Source: Polaribacter pectinis | Lineage (GTDB): Bacteria; Bacteroidota; Bacteroidia; Flavobacteriales; Flavobacteriaceae | Reading direction: 5' to 3' | Assembly: GCF_014352875.1 (NCBI RefSeq) | Contig: NZ_CP060695.1 | Span: 2,139,501-2,203,500, forward strand | DNA length: 64,000 nucleotides | Part shown: positions 16,183 to 25,811 of the stretch, one piece after another | Layout: each line of letters starts with the position of its first letter | Position numbering within the stretch: the stretch's first letter is position 1 | Notes under the pieces: model-generated | Database searches by the model: none | Told to the model about the DNA's origin: nothing | Seen by the model: the letters and a program-made list of their open reading frames with translations, nothing else | Position numbers and translations under genes: made by a program

Positions 16183-19100
16183 TTAATTATTATGTTTTGC
16201 TAATCTTAAAATATCTCCAAAAACCCCTCTGGCTGTTACTTTAGATCCTGCTCCTGCTCCTTGAATTACAATTGGTTGTTCTCCATAAGATTCTGTATAA
16301 ATTTCAAAAATTGCATCAGAACCTTTTAAAGACCCTAATGGTGAATTTTTAGAAACCGACACTAATTTTACATCTAAATTCCCAGTGTCTTGAGATAAAT
16401 CTCCACTTAATTCGCCAATATAACGTAAAACGTGGTTTTCTTCTTGACTTTCTTTTAATTGTTGATATTCCTCGTTCATCAATGCTAAATTTGATAAGAA
16501 ATCATCAACAGAACCTTCTCTTAAATTTTCTGGAATTAAATTCTGAATATTTACATCTACAAACTCATTTTCTAATTCTAATTCTCTTGCCAAAATTAGT
16601 AATTTTCTGGCAACATCATTTCCACCTAAATCTTCTCTTGCATCTGGCTCTGTAAAACCTGCATCAATTGCTACTTGTAAAACTTCTGAAAAAGGTTTAT
16701 TTTCTTCAGAAAACGTATTGAATAAATAACTTAAACTTCCAGAAAAAACTCCTCTAATTTTTGTGATATTTTCTCCTGATTCATGTAATAAACGAATGGT
16801 ATCAATTAATGGTAAACCTGCACCAACATTGGTTTCATATAAATATTGTTTTTTGTATTCTTTTAATTTTCTTCTTAATTCTTTATAGAACTCAAAAGAC
16901 AATGTATTCGCTATTTTATTACAAGAAACCAGATCGAAACCTGCTTCTACTAAAGGTATATAATTACTTACAAAATTAACACTTGCTGTATTATCTACAG
17001 CAATTAAGTTTTCGAAATGATTCGCTTTAGCAAAAGAAATAATGTCTTCTACAGCAATATTTTCTTCTCCTTTTGATACCAAATCTGCTTCCCAATTTTT
17101 GGAAACTCCATTTTTATTCAAAAGTACTTTTTTTGAATTAGCAACAGAAAAAACATTCAATTGAATTTTTCTTCTTTCCAAAACTGATGCCGTATTTTCA
17201 ATAATTTGATCAATTAATGTTCCACCAACAGTTCCTTTTCCAAAAATGGCAATATTTATTTTTTTAGCAACTCCAAAAACTTGTCCATGAATTACATTTA
17301 CAGCTTTATGTAATTGTTCTTTTTTCACCACCAAACTCACATTTTTTCCTGTGATGGTATTGTTGAATAAAACAGGAACAATTTGGTTTTTGATTAAGGC
17401 ATTATAAGGCAAATGAAATTCGCTTAAATCTTGTCCAATAATTGAAATTACAGCCACATTATCTACAATAGAAATCTGATTTACATCTTGTGAATAAAAG
17501 TCATTTTCAAATTCTTTTTCTAATGCTAAAACAGCTTCATTTGCTCTATTTGCATCGATAATTAAGCCAATTCCTCTTTCTGAAGAACCTTGAGAAATAA
17601 TACTTACACTAATATTTTTATCACTTAAAGCTCTAAAAATTCTTGCATCTACACCAACTTTACCTAACAAACCTCTTCCTTCGAAATTTAATAAGGCAAC
17701 ATTGTTAATTGTAGAAATCGATTTTATCCCTTTTGTTGAAGATTCTGATGTAATTAACGTTCCTTTATCTTCTTTATTAAACGTATTTAAAATACGTAAA
17801 TTAATGTTCTTTTCTAATAACGGAATAATGGTTTTTGCGTGCAAAATTGTCGCCCCAAAATTTGCCAATTCATTCGCTTCTGAAAACGATAACTGCTCTA
17901 TTTTCTTTGCATCTGCAACCAAATCTGGATTTGCAGTAAAAATTCCACTTACATGTGTATAATTCTGAAGCTCATCTGCATCTAAATAATTTGCGATTAA
18001 AGCAGCAGTATAATTACTTCCATTTCTACCTAAAGTTGTAGTTTCTCCTTTTTTGTTGGATGCAATAAAACCAGTTACCACATTTATTGTGTCTGAATTT
18101 TCTTTGAAATAAGAAACTACATTTTCTGAAGAAACTGCCGAAATTGGTTGCGCATTTCCAAAATTATCATCTGTAATAATTAATTTTCTTGCATCTGAAG
18201 GTTTTGCTGAAATACCTTTTTCATTCAATAAACTTGCTACTAATTTTACGGATAATAATTCGCCTTGTGCTAAGACTTCATCTTTAATTTTTTCACTATA
18301 ATCTCCCAATAAATACACGCCTTCAAAAATTGTTGCCAATTTTAAAAATTCTTGTGTGCAATCTAAATTCGGGTTTGGTTTTAACTGATAATCTTTAAAA
18401 GCATCAAATGCATCTAAATACGGTTTCTGTTGAGAAGTCAAAGTCAACAAATTTTCTAATTCGTTGGTCGTATTTCCTCTTGCAGAAGCAATTAAAGTTA
18501 TTTTCTCTCCGTTTTTATATTTATTAAGAATGATTTCTAGGGTATTTTCCAATCCTTTTCCATTGGCTAAAGATTTTCCTCCAAATTTTAATACTTTCAT
18601 CTTTTTTGCTCTATAATCTTTATTGAAAATAGGTTCTATAATTTTCTGTAATTGGTCATATTCCATTAAAAATGCATCATGACCATGCACAGAATTAATT
18701 TCGTTATACGTTACGTTTGCTTTTGTTAAAGCCAACTTTTTATGCGTTTCTCTATTTTCTTCTGCCGTAAAAAACAAATCGGAATCCACACCAATAATGT
18801 GAATATTTGCTTCAATTTGGTCTAAAACTTCTATATTTTTCTCTCCGTTTTTAGTGACATCAATACTTTTTAATAATTGATTCATTAATTTATAAGAAGA
18901 TAATTGGTAACGTTCTTGCAACTTTTCTCCATGATGCAACAACCAACTTTCCACATTGAAAATATCTGAATTTTCTTTTTTAGAACGTTGAAAACGTGCT
19001 TTAAAAGATTCTGGCGTTCTATAACATAACATCGCATGCATTCTTGCATCGTGTACAGGATTGCTCGAATTTACTAAAAATTGTTCCTGAATTTGACAGT

Positions 19101-19584
19101 TTCCAATTAACCAATCTGTAGATTTCCAATCGGTTGCTATTGGTAAAAAATGTTGGGTAATTTTGTTGTTTAACACAATCATTTCCCAAGCAATACCTCC
19201 ACCTAAAGAACCTCCAATTAATGCAAAAAGTTGCTTAATTTTTAAATCAATTAATCCTTCTAAAAAAATTCTTGCAATATCTCTTGCAATAAAATCTTTA
19301 TAATTTTCGATTAAAAAACCATCAAAACCATTTCCTGGAATATTGAAAGACAAAATTGTATACACATCTGTATTTATAGCTTTGTCCTTACCAACAATAT
19401 CTAACCACCAACCATTTTCTCCAGCAACATCACTATTTCCAGTTAATGCGTGGTTGATTAAAATTACAGGCGCAGTTCCTAAATCTTGACCAAAAACTTG
19501 GTAACTTAAATTGATTTCAGGAATTTTTGCACCTAATTCTGTGGTGAAATTTTTTATTTTAATATGTTGAAGTTTGTCTTTCAT
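16183..19584 (-). CDS. Fusion: homoserine O-acetyltransferase (MetX) + aspartokinase-homoserine dehydrogenase
   Basis: Residues 1 to about 325 are an alpha/beta hydrolase of the MetX type. It has nucleophile Ser126 in GGSLGGG, an Asp in VDSDLFF (267 or 269), and His302 in HGHDAFL. Residues 329-1133 are a ThrA-like enzyme: aspartokinase from KVLKFGGKSLANGKG, an ACT region near 627-770, and homoserine dehydrogenase from about 776 with the NAD loop FGKGTVGG (781-788). One chain thus covers aspartate activation, homoserine formation and acylation. All key residues are present, so each part looks active. Met329 could be an internal start. The gene lies 40 bases after metY behind the SAM-I riboswitch, so methionine control is expected. 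Confidence 0.9.
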   Translation of the reverse strand: MKDKLQHIKIKNFTTELGAKIPEINLSYQVFGQDLGTAPVILINHALTGNSDVAGENGWWLDIVGKDKAINTDVYTILSFNIPGNGFDGFLIENYKDFIARDIARIFLEGLIDLKIKQLFALIGGSLGGGIAWEMIVLNNKITQHFLPIATDWKSTDWLIGNCQIQEQFLVNSSNPVHDARMHAMLCYRTPESFKARFQRSKKENSDIFNVESWLLHHGEKLQERYQLSSYKLMNQLLKSIDVTKNGEKNIEVLDQIEANIHIIGVDSDLFFTAEENRETHKKLALTKANVTYNEINSVHGHDAFLMEYDQLQKIIEPIFNKDYRAKKMKVLKFGGKSLANGKGLENTLEIILNKYKNGEKITLIASARGNTTNELENLLTLTSQQKPYLDAFDAFKDYQLKPNPNLDCTQEFLKLATIFEGVYLLGDYSEKIKDEVLAQGELLSVKLVASLLNEKGISAKPSDARKLIITDDNFGNAQPISAVSSENVVSYFKENSDTINVVTGFIASNKKGETTTLGRNGSNYTAALIANYLDADELQNYTHVSGIFTANPDLVADAKKIEQLSFSEANELANFGATILHAKTIIPLLEKNINLRILNTFNKEDKGTLITSESSTKGIKSISTINNVALLNFEGRGLLGKVGVDARIFRALSDKNISVSIISQGSSERGIGLIIDANRANEAVLALEKEFENDFYSQDVNQISIVDNVAVISIIGQDLSEFHLPYNALIKNQIVPVLFNNTITGKNVSLVVKKEQLHKAVNVIHGQVFGVAKKINIAIFGKGTVGGTLIDQIIENTASVLERRKIQLNVFSVANSKKVLLNKNGVSKNWEADLVSKGEENIAVEDIISFAKANHFENLIAVDNTASVNFVSNYIPLVEAGFDLVSCNKIANTLSFEFYKELRRKLKEYKKQYLYETNVGAGLPLIDTIRLLHESGENITKIRGVFSGSLSYLFNTFSEENKPFSEVLQVAIDAGFTEPDAREDLGGNDVARKLLILARELELENEFVDVNIQNLIPENLREGSVDDFLSNLALMNEEYQQLKESQEENHVLRYIGELSGDLSQDTGNLDVKLVSVSKNSPLGSLKGSDAIFEIYTESYGEQPIVIQGAGAGSKVTARGVFGDILRLAKHNN

Positions 19585-19624
19585 TTTTAAAACAAGGGGT
19601 TTAAACCCCTTGCTATTTTATGTT

Positions 19625-20899
19625 TTATATTTCTGAAAAAGCTGCTTTTAAATCTGCTTTTAAATCTTCTAAATCTTCAATACCCACAGACAAACGAATT
19701 AAATCTTGGCTAACTCCAGCTCCTGCTTGTGCAGCTTCATCTAATTGCTGATGCGTTGTACTTGCTGGATGAATAATTAAAGATTTTGTATCTCCGATAT
19801 TTGCTAACAAAGAAAATACTTTTGTTTTATCTGCAATTGTTTTTGCAGCTTCAAAACCTTTTTTAGGTCCGAAAGTTACAATTCCACTTTGTCCTTTTGG
19901 TAAATATTTATCTGCTAATTTCTTGTATTTGTTACTTTCTAAACCAGGATAATTTACCCAAGCAACTTCGTCTTGTTGTTCTAACCATTTTGCTAAAGCC
20001 AAAGCGTTTTCTGAATGTTGCTTGATTCTAACAGGTAAAGTCTCTAAACCTTGAATGATATTAAAGGCATTTGTAGGACTTAAAGCACCACCAAAATCAC
20101 GCAATCCTTCTAAAATTAATTTGAAAGTATAAGAAGCTGCGCCTAAAGCTTCGTGATATTTTAAACCATGATAACCTGCAGAAGGTTCTGTAAATTCAGG
20201 GAATTTTCCATTCGCCCAATTAAAAGTTCCAGCATCTATAATTGCACCTCCTAAAGAAGTTCCTTGTCCGCCAATATATTTTGTTAGAGAGTGAATTACA
20301 ATGTTTGCTCCGTGTTTAATTGGGTTCAATAAAACAGGTGTTGCAACTGTATTGTCAACAATAAAAGGAACTTCTGCTTTTTTAGCATGTTCTGATATTG
20401 CTTCTAAATCTAACACATCTAATTTAGGGTTTCCTAAAGACTCCACAAAAATAGCTCTTGTATTTTCTTGAACGGCTTTACCAAAATTTTCTGGTTCAGA
20501 AGCATCTACGAAAGTAGTTGTAATTCCGAATCTTGGTAAAGTAACACTTAATAAATTGTAGGTTCCACCATACAAACTACTTGAAGCCACAATGTGATCT
20601 CCAGCTTTTAAAAGTGTTAATAAACCTGTTGCGATTGCTGCTGTTCCAGAGGCAAAAACTACTGCTCCAATTCCTCCTTCTACAGCCGCTAAACGATCTT
20701 GTAAAATTTGATTAGTTGGGTTGTTTAAACGTGTATAAATAAACCCTAATTCTTTTAATGAAAAAAGATTTGCTGCATGTTCTGAATTGTTAAAAACATA
20801 AGAAGAAGTTTGGTAAATTGGAACTGCTCTTGTTCCTCCATTTGCTTTTACATCATGTCCTGCGTGCAACGCGTTTGTTGCTAATTTGTGTGTACTCAT
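19625..20899 (-). CDS. metY: O-acetylhomoserine aminocarboxypropyltransferase (sulfhydrylase)
   Basis: The 424-residue PLP enzyme starts with [32 protein letters not shown], typical of MetY. The PLP lysine is Lys207 in [11 protein letters not shown]. The length of about 425 residues separates MetY from shorter MetB/MetC/MetZ relatives. It joins sulfide to O-acetylhomoserine to give homocysteine. It is the first gene of an operon headed by a SAM-I riboswitch, followed by the MetX-containing fusion that supplies its substrate. Confidence 0.92.
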   Translation of the reverse strand: MSTHKLATNALHAGHDVKANGGTRAVPIYQTSSYVFNNSEHAANLFSLKELGFIYTRLNNPTNQILQDRLAAVEGGIGAVVFASGTAAIATGLLTLLKAGDHIVASSSLYGGTYNLLSVTLPRFGITTTFVDASEPENFGKAVQENTRAIFVESLGNPKLDVLDLEAISEHAKKAEVPFIVDNTVATPVLLNPIKHGANIVIHSLTKYIGGQGTSLGGAIIDAGTFNWANGKFPEFTEPSAGYHGLKYHEALGAASYTFKLILEGLRDFGGALSPTNAFNIIQGLETLPVRIKQHSENALALAKWLEQQDEVAWVNYPGLESNKYKKLADKYLPKGQSGIVTFGPKKGFEAAKTIADKTKVFSLLANIGDTKSLIIHPASTTHQQLDEAAQAGAGVSQDLIRLSVGIEDLEDLKADLKAAFSEI

Positions 20900-21015
20900 T
20901 TTTCTATTTTTTTTTGAGTTAATAAATAAGTCAAATACATCATTTTTTATGATGAAATTATTAGAAAAATGTTATTAAGAAAATAGGATTTTCCAGAACA
21001 GGAAAATTCTTTTTT

Positions 21016-21122
21016 GTTATCTATCCAATTATAGAATAATTGAGTAGAATTTAGCACCTTCTTTATTTCTAAAGGGTTGCTAAGGCTTCAACGGGTCTAA
21101 TCCCTTCACCTTTCTTGATAAC
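21016..21122 (-). ncRNA. SAM-I (S-box) riboswitch upstream of metY operon
   Basis: On the minus strand the RNA starts GTTATC and ends GATAAC (P1). The core reads GAAGGGATTAGACCC, then GTTGAAGCCTTAGCAACC, then AGGTGCTAAATTCTAC, the S-box blocks. About 117 bases separate it from the metY ATG. A short hairpin (ATTTTCC-N6-GGAAAAT) follows the aptamer, but without a strong U-tract, so the control mechanism is unclear. By established family behaviour, SAM binding lowers expression of metY, the MetX-ThrA fusion and metZ. Confidence 0.93.
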
Positions 21123-21152
21123 ATTTCAATAAGTTATTGAACTTTGTGAGTG

Positions 21153-21185
21153 CAAATATATGTTTAGAAAATTTTAATATCCAAA
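21153..21185 (-). promoter_or_regulatory. Promoter of the metY riboswitch transcript
   Basis: On the minus strand TATATTTG (21153-21160) is a perfect -7 box and a TTTG (21182-21185) lies 21 bases upstream as the -33 element. Transcription would start about 25 bases before the SAM-I aptamer. Confidence 0.7.
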
Positions 21186-21326
21186 TAAAAAGTACTTTAT
21201 TTTTATTTTATGTTAATTTGATATTTTATTTGCCTTTGTATTCATCATTCTTCAAAATGATTACTTTTTCTTCTTTAAAATTGATTTATTGATGATGTCA
21301 TCAAAAATAATTATTACTAAAAAACC

Positions 21327-21355
21327 TTGGTATTTCATTTTATAATGTAACTTTG
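21327..21355 (+). promoter_or_regulatory. metK: Promoter of metK
   Basis: TTG (21327-21329) and TAACTTTG (21348-21355) are separated by 18 bases, matching the Bacteroidetes -33/-7 consensus. Transcription should start near 21361, so the SAM-II-like aptamer begins almost at the 5' end of the mRNA. Confidence 0.7.
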
Positions 21356-21364
21356 CATCAGAAT

Positions 21365-21420
21365 TAAGAGGAAAAATTTGAACTGATTGCAACCTCATTA
21401 AAAAAATGCTAAAGCAGTAA
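21365..21420 (+). ncRNA. SAM-II-like riboswitch in the metK leader
   Basis: The segment contains AATTTGAACTGATTGCAA, then a CATTAAA block, then ATGCTAAAG. These align with the SAM-II core (ATTTAA, ATTGCAA, GATAAA, GCTAAA). Helix P1 can form from GAGG (21368-21371) and CCTC (21393-21396). The pseudoknot can form from ACTG (21382-21385) and CAGT (21415-21418), where other SAM-II members use C/G-rich pairs; this is compensating change. It lies directly after a good promoter and about 70 bases before metK. It is called from memory of the motif, not by a covariance model. Confidence 0.7.
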
Positions 21421-21487
21421 TTATCTACTTCTTTTAGCGACCACGCAATCAATTTCAATTTCCTACAACATTTAAAAGAAGAATATT

Positions 21488-22744
21488 ATGTCATATTTAT
21501 TTACATCAGAAAGTGTTTCTGAAGGTCATCCAGATAAGGTTGCTGATCAAATTTCAGATGCTTTAATTGATAATTTTTTAGCTTTCGACAAAAACAGTAA
21601 AGTAGCTTGTGAGACTTTAGTTACAACTGGACAAGTTATTTTAGCTGGAGAAGTAAAATCTGAAACATATTTAGATGTTCAGCAAATTGCAAGAGAGGTT
21701 ATTAATAAAATTGGTTACACGAAAAGCGAGTATATGTTCGATGGAAATTCTTGTGGAGTTTTATCTGCAATTCATGAACAATCACCAGATATTAATCAAG
21801 GAGTTGATAGATCTTCACCTGAAGAACAAGGAGCTGGAGATCAAGGAATGATGTTTGGTTATGCAACAGATGAAACAGAAAACTATATGCCTTTGGCGTT
21901 AGAATTGTCTCACAGATTGTTAATTGAACTAGCACTTTTAAGAAGAGAGAATAAAGACATTACTTATTTAAGACCAGATGCTAAAAGTCAGGTTACTATT
22001 GAGTATTCAGACGACAATGTGCCACAAAGAATTGATGCTATTGTAATTTCTACACAGCATGACGATTTTAACGAATCTGATGATGTAATGTTAGCAAAAA
22101 TTAAAAAAGATATTGTTGAAATTTTAATTCCAAGAGTTGTTGCTAAATTACCTGCTCATATTCAGAAATTATTTACAGATAATATTACGTACCACATAAA
22201 TCCAACTGGTGTTTTTGTAATTGGTGGACCACATGGAGATACAGGTTTAACAGGACGTAAAATTATCGTTGATACTTACGGTGGAAAAGGTGCGCACGGT
22301 GGTGGTGCTTTCTCTGGAAAAGACCCGAGTAAAGTAGATAGATCTGGTGCTTACGCAACAAGACATATTGCTAAAAATTTAGTTGCTGCAGGACTTTGTA
22401 AAGAAGTTTTAGTGCAAGTTTCTTATGCAATTGGTGTTGCAAAACCAACCAGTATAAATGTAGAAACTTATGGAACCGCAACTGTAGATTTAACAGATGG
22501 AGAAATCAGTAAAAAAGTTGAAGAAATTTTTGATATGCGTCCATATTTTATAGAGCAACGTTTAAAATTAAGAACGCCAATTTACTCGGAAACTGCTGCT
22601 TATGGTCATATGGGAAGAACTCCAGAAATTAAAACAGTAACATTCTCTAACCCAATGGGTGAAACAGTTTCTGAAGAAGTAGAAACTTTTACTTGGGAAA
22701 AATTAGATTATGTAGACACTGTAAAAGAAGCTTTTGGGTTATAA
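21488..22744 (+). CDS. metK: S-adenosylmethionine synthetase
   Basis: The 418-residue protein carries the MAT signatures [25 protein letters not shown] and [19 protein letters not shown]. It makes SAM from methionine and ATP, the ligand of all three riboswitches seen in this window. It is transcribed away from the metY operon, from its own promoter, with a SAM-II-like leader. A strong terminator follows its stop, so it is monocistronic. Confidence 0.97.
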   Translation: MSYLFTSESVSEGHPDKVADQISDALIDNFLAFDKNSKVACETLVTTGQVILAGEVKSETYLDVQQIAREVINKIGYTKSEYMFDGNSCGVLSAIHEQSPDINQGVDRSSPEEQGAGDQGMMFGYATDETENYMPLALELSHRLLIELALLRRENKDITYLRPDAKSQVTIEYSDDNVPQRIDAIVISTQHDDFNESDDVMLAKIKKDIVEILIPRVVAKLPAHIQKLFTDNITYHINPTGVFVIGGPHGDTGLTGRKIIVDTYGGKGAHGGGAFSGKDPSKVDRSGAYATRHIAKNLVAAGLCKEVLVQVSYAIGVAKPTSINVETYGTATVDLTDGEISKKVEEIFDMRPYFIEQRLKLRTPIYSETAAYGHMGRTPEIKTVTFSNPMGETVSEEVETFTWEKLDYVDTVKEAFGL

Positions 22745-22770
22745 AAAAGTTTAGAAAATCATATATTATT

Positions 22771-22803
22771 AAAGCCTTTGAATCTATTTTCAAAGGCTTT
22801 TTT
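22771..22803 (+). terminator. Intrinsic terminator of metK
   Basis: AAAGCCTTTGAA and TTCAAAGGCTTT form a perfect 12-bp stem with a 6-base loop, followed by a run of T. Confidence 0.9.
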
Positions 22804-22906
22804 ACTTTCAAAATTTAACATAAATAGCTATTTCTCTTTAACAAATATTTAAGAAACCATCATTTAAGGTTTGCGTAACTTCGAAAACTATTCAAACAAA
22901 ACATTT

Positions 22907-25399
22907 ATGATGACAAAAAAAGTACTTTTAAAAATTCTTTTAGTTGCTTTTGTTTTTGGTTTTTCTGCTGAATCTAATGCACAATTTTGGAAGAAAAAGA
23001 AAAAAGAAGCTCCAAAAGTAGCTCCGAAACCAAAACCTAAAAAAGGTGCAATGCAACCATACAGTAAAGTGGTAACTAAAGATCACAAAACTGATGATGG
23101 TTTATTTAAAGTTCATACGAAAGATGATTCTTACTTATTCGAAATTCCTGATTCTCTTTTAAAAAGAGAAATGTTAATGGTAACTAGAATTGCTAAAACC
23201 GCAAGCGGATTAGGCTTTGGTGGTGGAAAAACCAACACACAAGTTTTACGTTGGGAAAGAAACAACAAAAACATTTTATTACGTATTGTTTCTTATGATG
23301 TAGTAGCAGACACTATTCTACCAGTTCATGAAGCTGTGGTAAATTCGAATTTAGAACCAATTTTATTCTCTTTTCCAATTAAAGCAATTAGCAAAGATTC
23401 TACTGCTACTGTAATTGATGCAACTGAATTATTTTCTTCAGATATTAAACCTTTAGGTTTACCAGGGTTTTATAGAAAATTTTATCAAGCTACAAGAATG
23501 GATAAAACTCGTTCTTATATAGATAGAGTAAATAGCTATCCACAGAATATTGAAATTCGTCACGTAAAAACATATTTTGCCAACAAACCACCTTCTAACA
23601 GTGCGTTAGGTTCTATTACTTTAGAAATGAGTAATTCTATGGTATTATTACCTAAAGTTCCAATGAAGCGTCGTTACTTTGATGAAAGAGTTGGTTGGTT
23701 TGCTAGAGGTCAAACAGATTATGGTTTAAAAGACCAGAAAAGTAAAACTGTAACTTATTTAGATAGATACAGATTAGAAGTTAAAGATGAAGACATCGAA
23801 AAGTTTAAAAGAGGTGAATTAGTTGAGCCTAAAAAACAGATTGTTTATTATGTAGATAGAGCAACTCCAGAAGAATGGGTTCCTTATATTATACAAGGTG
23901 TAAACGATTGGCAAGTTGCTTTTGAAGCCGCAGGTTTTAAAAATGCAATTATTGCAAAAAGAGCACCAACTAAAGAAGAAGATCCAGATTATAGCCCAGA
24001 AGATGTGCGTTATTCTGTAATTAGATATTTAGCTTCTCCAATACCAAATGCAAATGGACCTCACGTAAGTGACCCTCGTTCTGGAGAAATTTTAGAATCG
24101 GATATTAACTGGTATCATAATGTAATGTCTTTATTACATAACTGGTTTTTTATTCAGACAGCTGCCATCAATCCAGATGCTAGAGGAAATAACTTTAAGA
24201 CAGAAACAATGGGAGAATTAATTAAGTTTGTTTCTTCTCATGAGCTAGGTCATACTTTAGGATTGCCTCATAACATGGGTAGTTCTGCTGCTTATCCTGT
24301 AGATTCTTTACGTTCTGCAACTTTCACCCAAAAATACGGAACAGCACCTTCAATTATGGATTATGCTCGTTTTAATTATGTAGCTCAACCAGGAGATGTT
24401 GGTGTTGCTTTAATGCCAAATATTGGTGTTTATGACAAACATGCTATTAACTGGGGATATAGACCAATTTTAGATAAAACTGCAGAAGAAGAAAAACCAA
24501 TTTTAGATAGTTGGATTTTAAAACATGCTGGAGATCCAATGTATAGATTCGGGCACCAACAAGCTGGTGGAGTTGTAGACCCTACTTCTCAAACAGAAGA
24601 TTTAGGTGATGATGCCATGAAAGCTTCTATGTACGGAATTAAAAACTTGCAAAGAATATTGCCAAGATTAGAGGAGTGGACTTCTGAAAAAGGAGAAAAT
24701 TACGATGATCTAGCTACAATGTATGGACAAGTTTTAAGTCAATTTAATAGATATATGGGGCATGTTTCTGCCAATATTGGTGGTGTAACAGAATATTACA
24801 AAACCTCTGACCAAGAAGGAGCTGTTTATACTCATGTAGATAAAGCAACTCAAAGACAAGCTTTACAATTTGTAATTGATGAATTATTTGAAACTCCAAA
24901 ATGGATGTTAGACGAAAATATCTTTAGCAAAACAGAATTTTCTGGAGCAGTAGAAAGAGTTCGTGGTTTGCAAGCAAGAACTTTAAACAATCTTTTAGAT
25001 GCTGGGAGAATGGCAAGAATGATTGAAAACGAAACTTTAAATGGCTCTTCAGAAGCATATACTTTAGTTAGTATGATGAGTGATTTAAGAAAAGGTGTTT
25101 GGGGTGAAATCTATACTGGACGTTCTATTGATACATACAGAAGAAATTTACAAAGAGCACATTTAGATAGACTAAACTATTTACTAAATGAAGCTAAAGA
25201 CCAAAGAGGTGCCAACAGAGGTTACTTTAAACAAAGTGGAATTACAATTAATCAATCTGATATTAAATCTGTTGCAAGAGGTGAACTAAAACGTTTACAA
25301 AGAGATGCAAAAGCAGCTTCTAACAGAGGTAACACTTTAACACGTTACCATTTACAAGATGTTGTAGATAGAATTGATGCGATTTTAGATCCTAAATAA
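22907..25399 (+). CDS. Secreted zinc-dependent metalloprotease (DUF5117/DUF5118 type)
   Basis: From the ATG at 22907 (or 22910) the protein has about 830 residues. It starts with a signal peptide (MTKKVLLKILLVAFVFG...SNAQ). An in-frame TTG 36 bases earlier would only add residues in front of the signal peptide. The active site is HELGHTLGLPHNMGS, the HExxHxxGxxH zinc motif of metzincins, followed by SIMDYARFNYV with the Met-turn. The flanking regions match the large Bacteroidetes zinc protease family with DUF5117 and DUF5118. It is probably periplasmic or outer-membrane associated; no type IX C-terminal sorting domain is evident. Substrate unknown. Confidence 0.85.
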   Translation: MMTKKVLLKILLVAFVFGFSAESNAQFWKKKKKEAPKVAPKPKPKKGAMQPYSKVVTKDHKTDDGLFKVHTKDDSYLFEIPDSLLKREMLMVTRIAKTASGLGFGGGKTNTQVLRWERNNKNILLRIVSYDVVADTILPVHEAVVNSNLEPILFSFPIKAISKDSTATVIDATELFSSDIKPLGLPGFYRKFYQATRMDKTRSYIDRVNSYPQNIEIRHVKTYFANKPPSNSALGSITLEMSNSMVLLPKVPMKRRYFDERVGWFARGQTDYGLKDQKSKTVTYLDRYRLEVKDEDIEKFKRGELVEPKKQIVYYVDRATPEEWVPYIIQGVNDWQVAFEAAGFKNAIIAKRAPTKEEDPDYSPEDVRYSVIRYLASPIPNANGPHVSDPRSGEILESDINWYHNVMSLLHNWFFIQTAAINPDARGNNFKTETMGELIKFVSSHELGHTLGLPHNMGSSAAYPVDSLRSATFTQKYGTAPSIMDYARFNYVAQPGDVGVALMPNIGVYDKHAINWGYRPILDKTAEEEKPILDSWILKHAGDPMYRFGHQQAGGVVDPTSQTEDLGDDAMKASMYGIKNLQRILPRLEEWTSEKGENYDDLATMYGQVLSQFNRYMGHVSANIGGVTEYYKTSDQEGAVYTHVDKATQRQALQFVIDELFETPKWMLDENIFSKTEFSGAVERVRGLQARTLNNLLDAGRMARMIENETLNGSSEAYTLVSMMSDLRKGVWGEIYTGRSIDTYRRNLQRAHLDRLNYLLNEAKDQRGANRGYFKQSGITINQSDIKSVARGELKRLQRDAKAASNRGNTLTRYHLQDVVDRIDAILDPK

Positions 25400-25422
25400 A
25401 TTCTTACTTTTTATATACTAAT

Positions 25423-25452
25423 AAACCTCATCTTAATTGATGAGGTTTTTTT
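25423..25452 (+). terminator. Intrinsic terminator after metalloprotease gene
   Basis: AAACCTCATC and GATGAGGTTT pair around a 6-base loop and are followed by a T-run. Confidence 0.9.
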
Positions 25453-25465
25453 ATATCTTTATTTA

Positions 25466-25741
25466 ATGATTAAGAAATTCAATATTTTTATTGCTTTATT
25501 TCTAATTCTTGGAAATATTTATTTTCTATTCATTACAATCTCAATACTTTTTACTGCTGGAGGTTCTTTTGGTTATGGTGTTTTACTTTTACCATTTACT
25601 TTTTTAACTCATTTATTTTTAATACCAAGTATATTAGCTTTAAAAAAGAAACATCGTAAAAACCACATTTTACTGATAATTAATAGTATTGGAACTGCTT
25701 ATATTATTTTTATAATTGTATCTTTTTTATCTTATTCTTAA
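25466..25741 (+). CDS. Small membrane protein of unknown function
   Basis: The 91-residue protein has three hydrophobic segments, about 5-30, 35-58 and 68-90, with a basic loop (LKKKHRKNH) between the second and third. I recognise no family. The ATG follows the previous terminator by 14 bases, so a promoter would have to overlap the terminator. The dus gene follows with its own -7 box. The frame is clean and AT-rich like its neighbours. It is a plausible but unproven gene. Confidence 0.55.
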   Translation: MIKKFNIFIALFLILGNIYFLFITISILFTAGGSFGYGVLLLPFTFLTHLFLIPSILALKKKHRKNHILLIINSIGTAYIIFIIVSFLSYS

Positions 25742-25786
25742 TCAAATTCCTTACTTTATATTTCTAAAACCCTCTAAAAAGTATGC

Positions 25787-25794
25787 TATATTTG
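25787..25794 (+). promoter_or_regulatory. -7 box before dus
   Basis: TATATTTG matches the Bacteroidetes -7 consensus and lies 17 bases before the chosen dus start at 25812. No clear -33 element was seen. Confidence 0.5.
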
Positions 25795-25811
25795 CACAAC
25801 TATTTTTTTTG

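Noticed and set aside
21261..21458. Minus-strand frame of 65 codons between metY and metK
   Set aside because: It covers the metK promoter and the SAM-II-like aptamer on the other strand and has no recognisable features.
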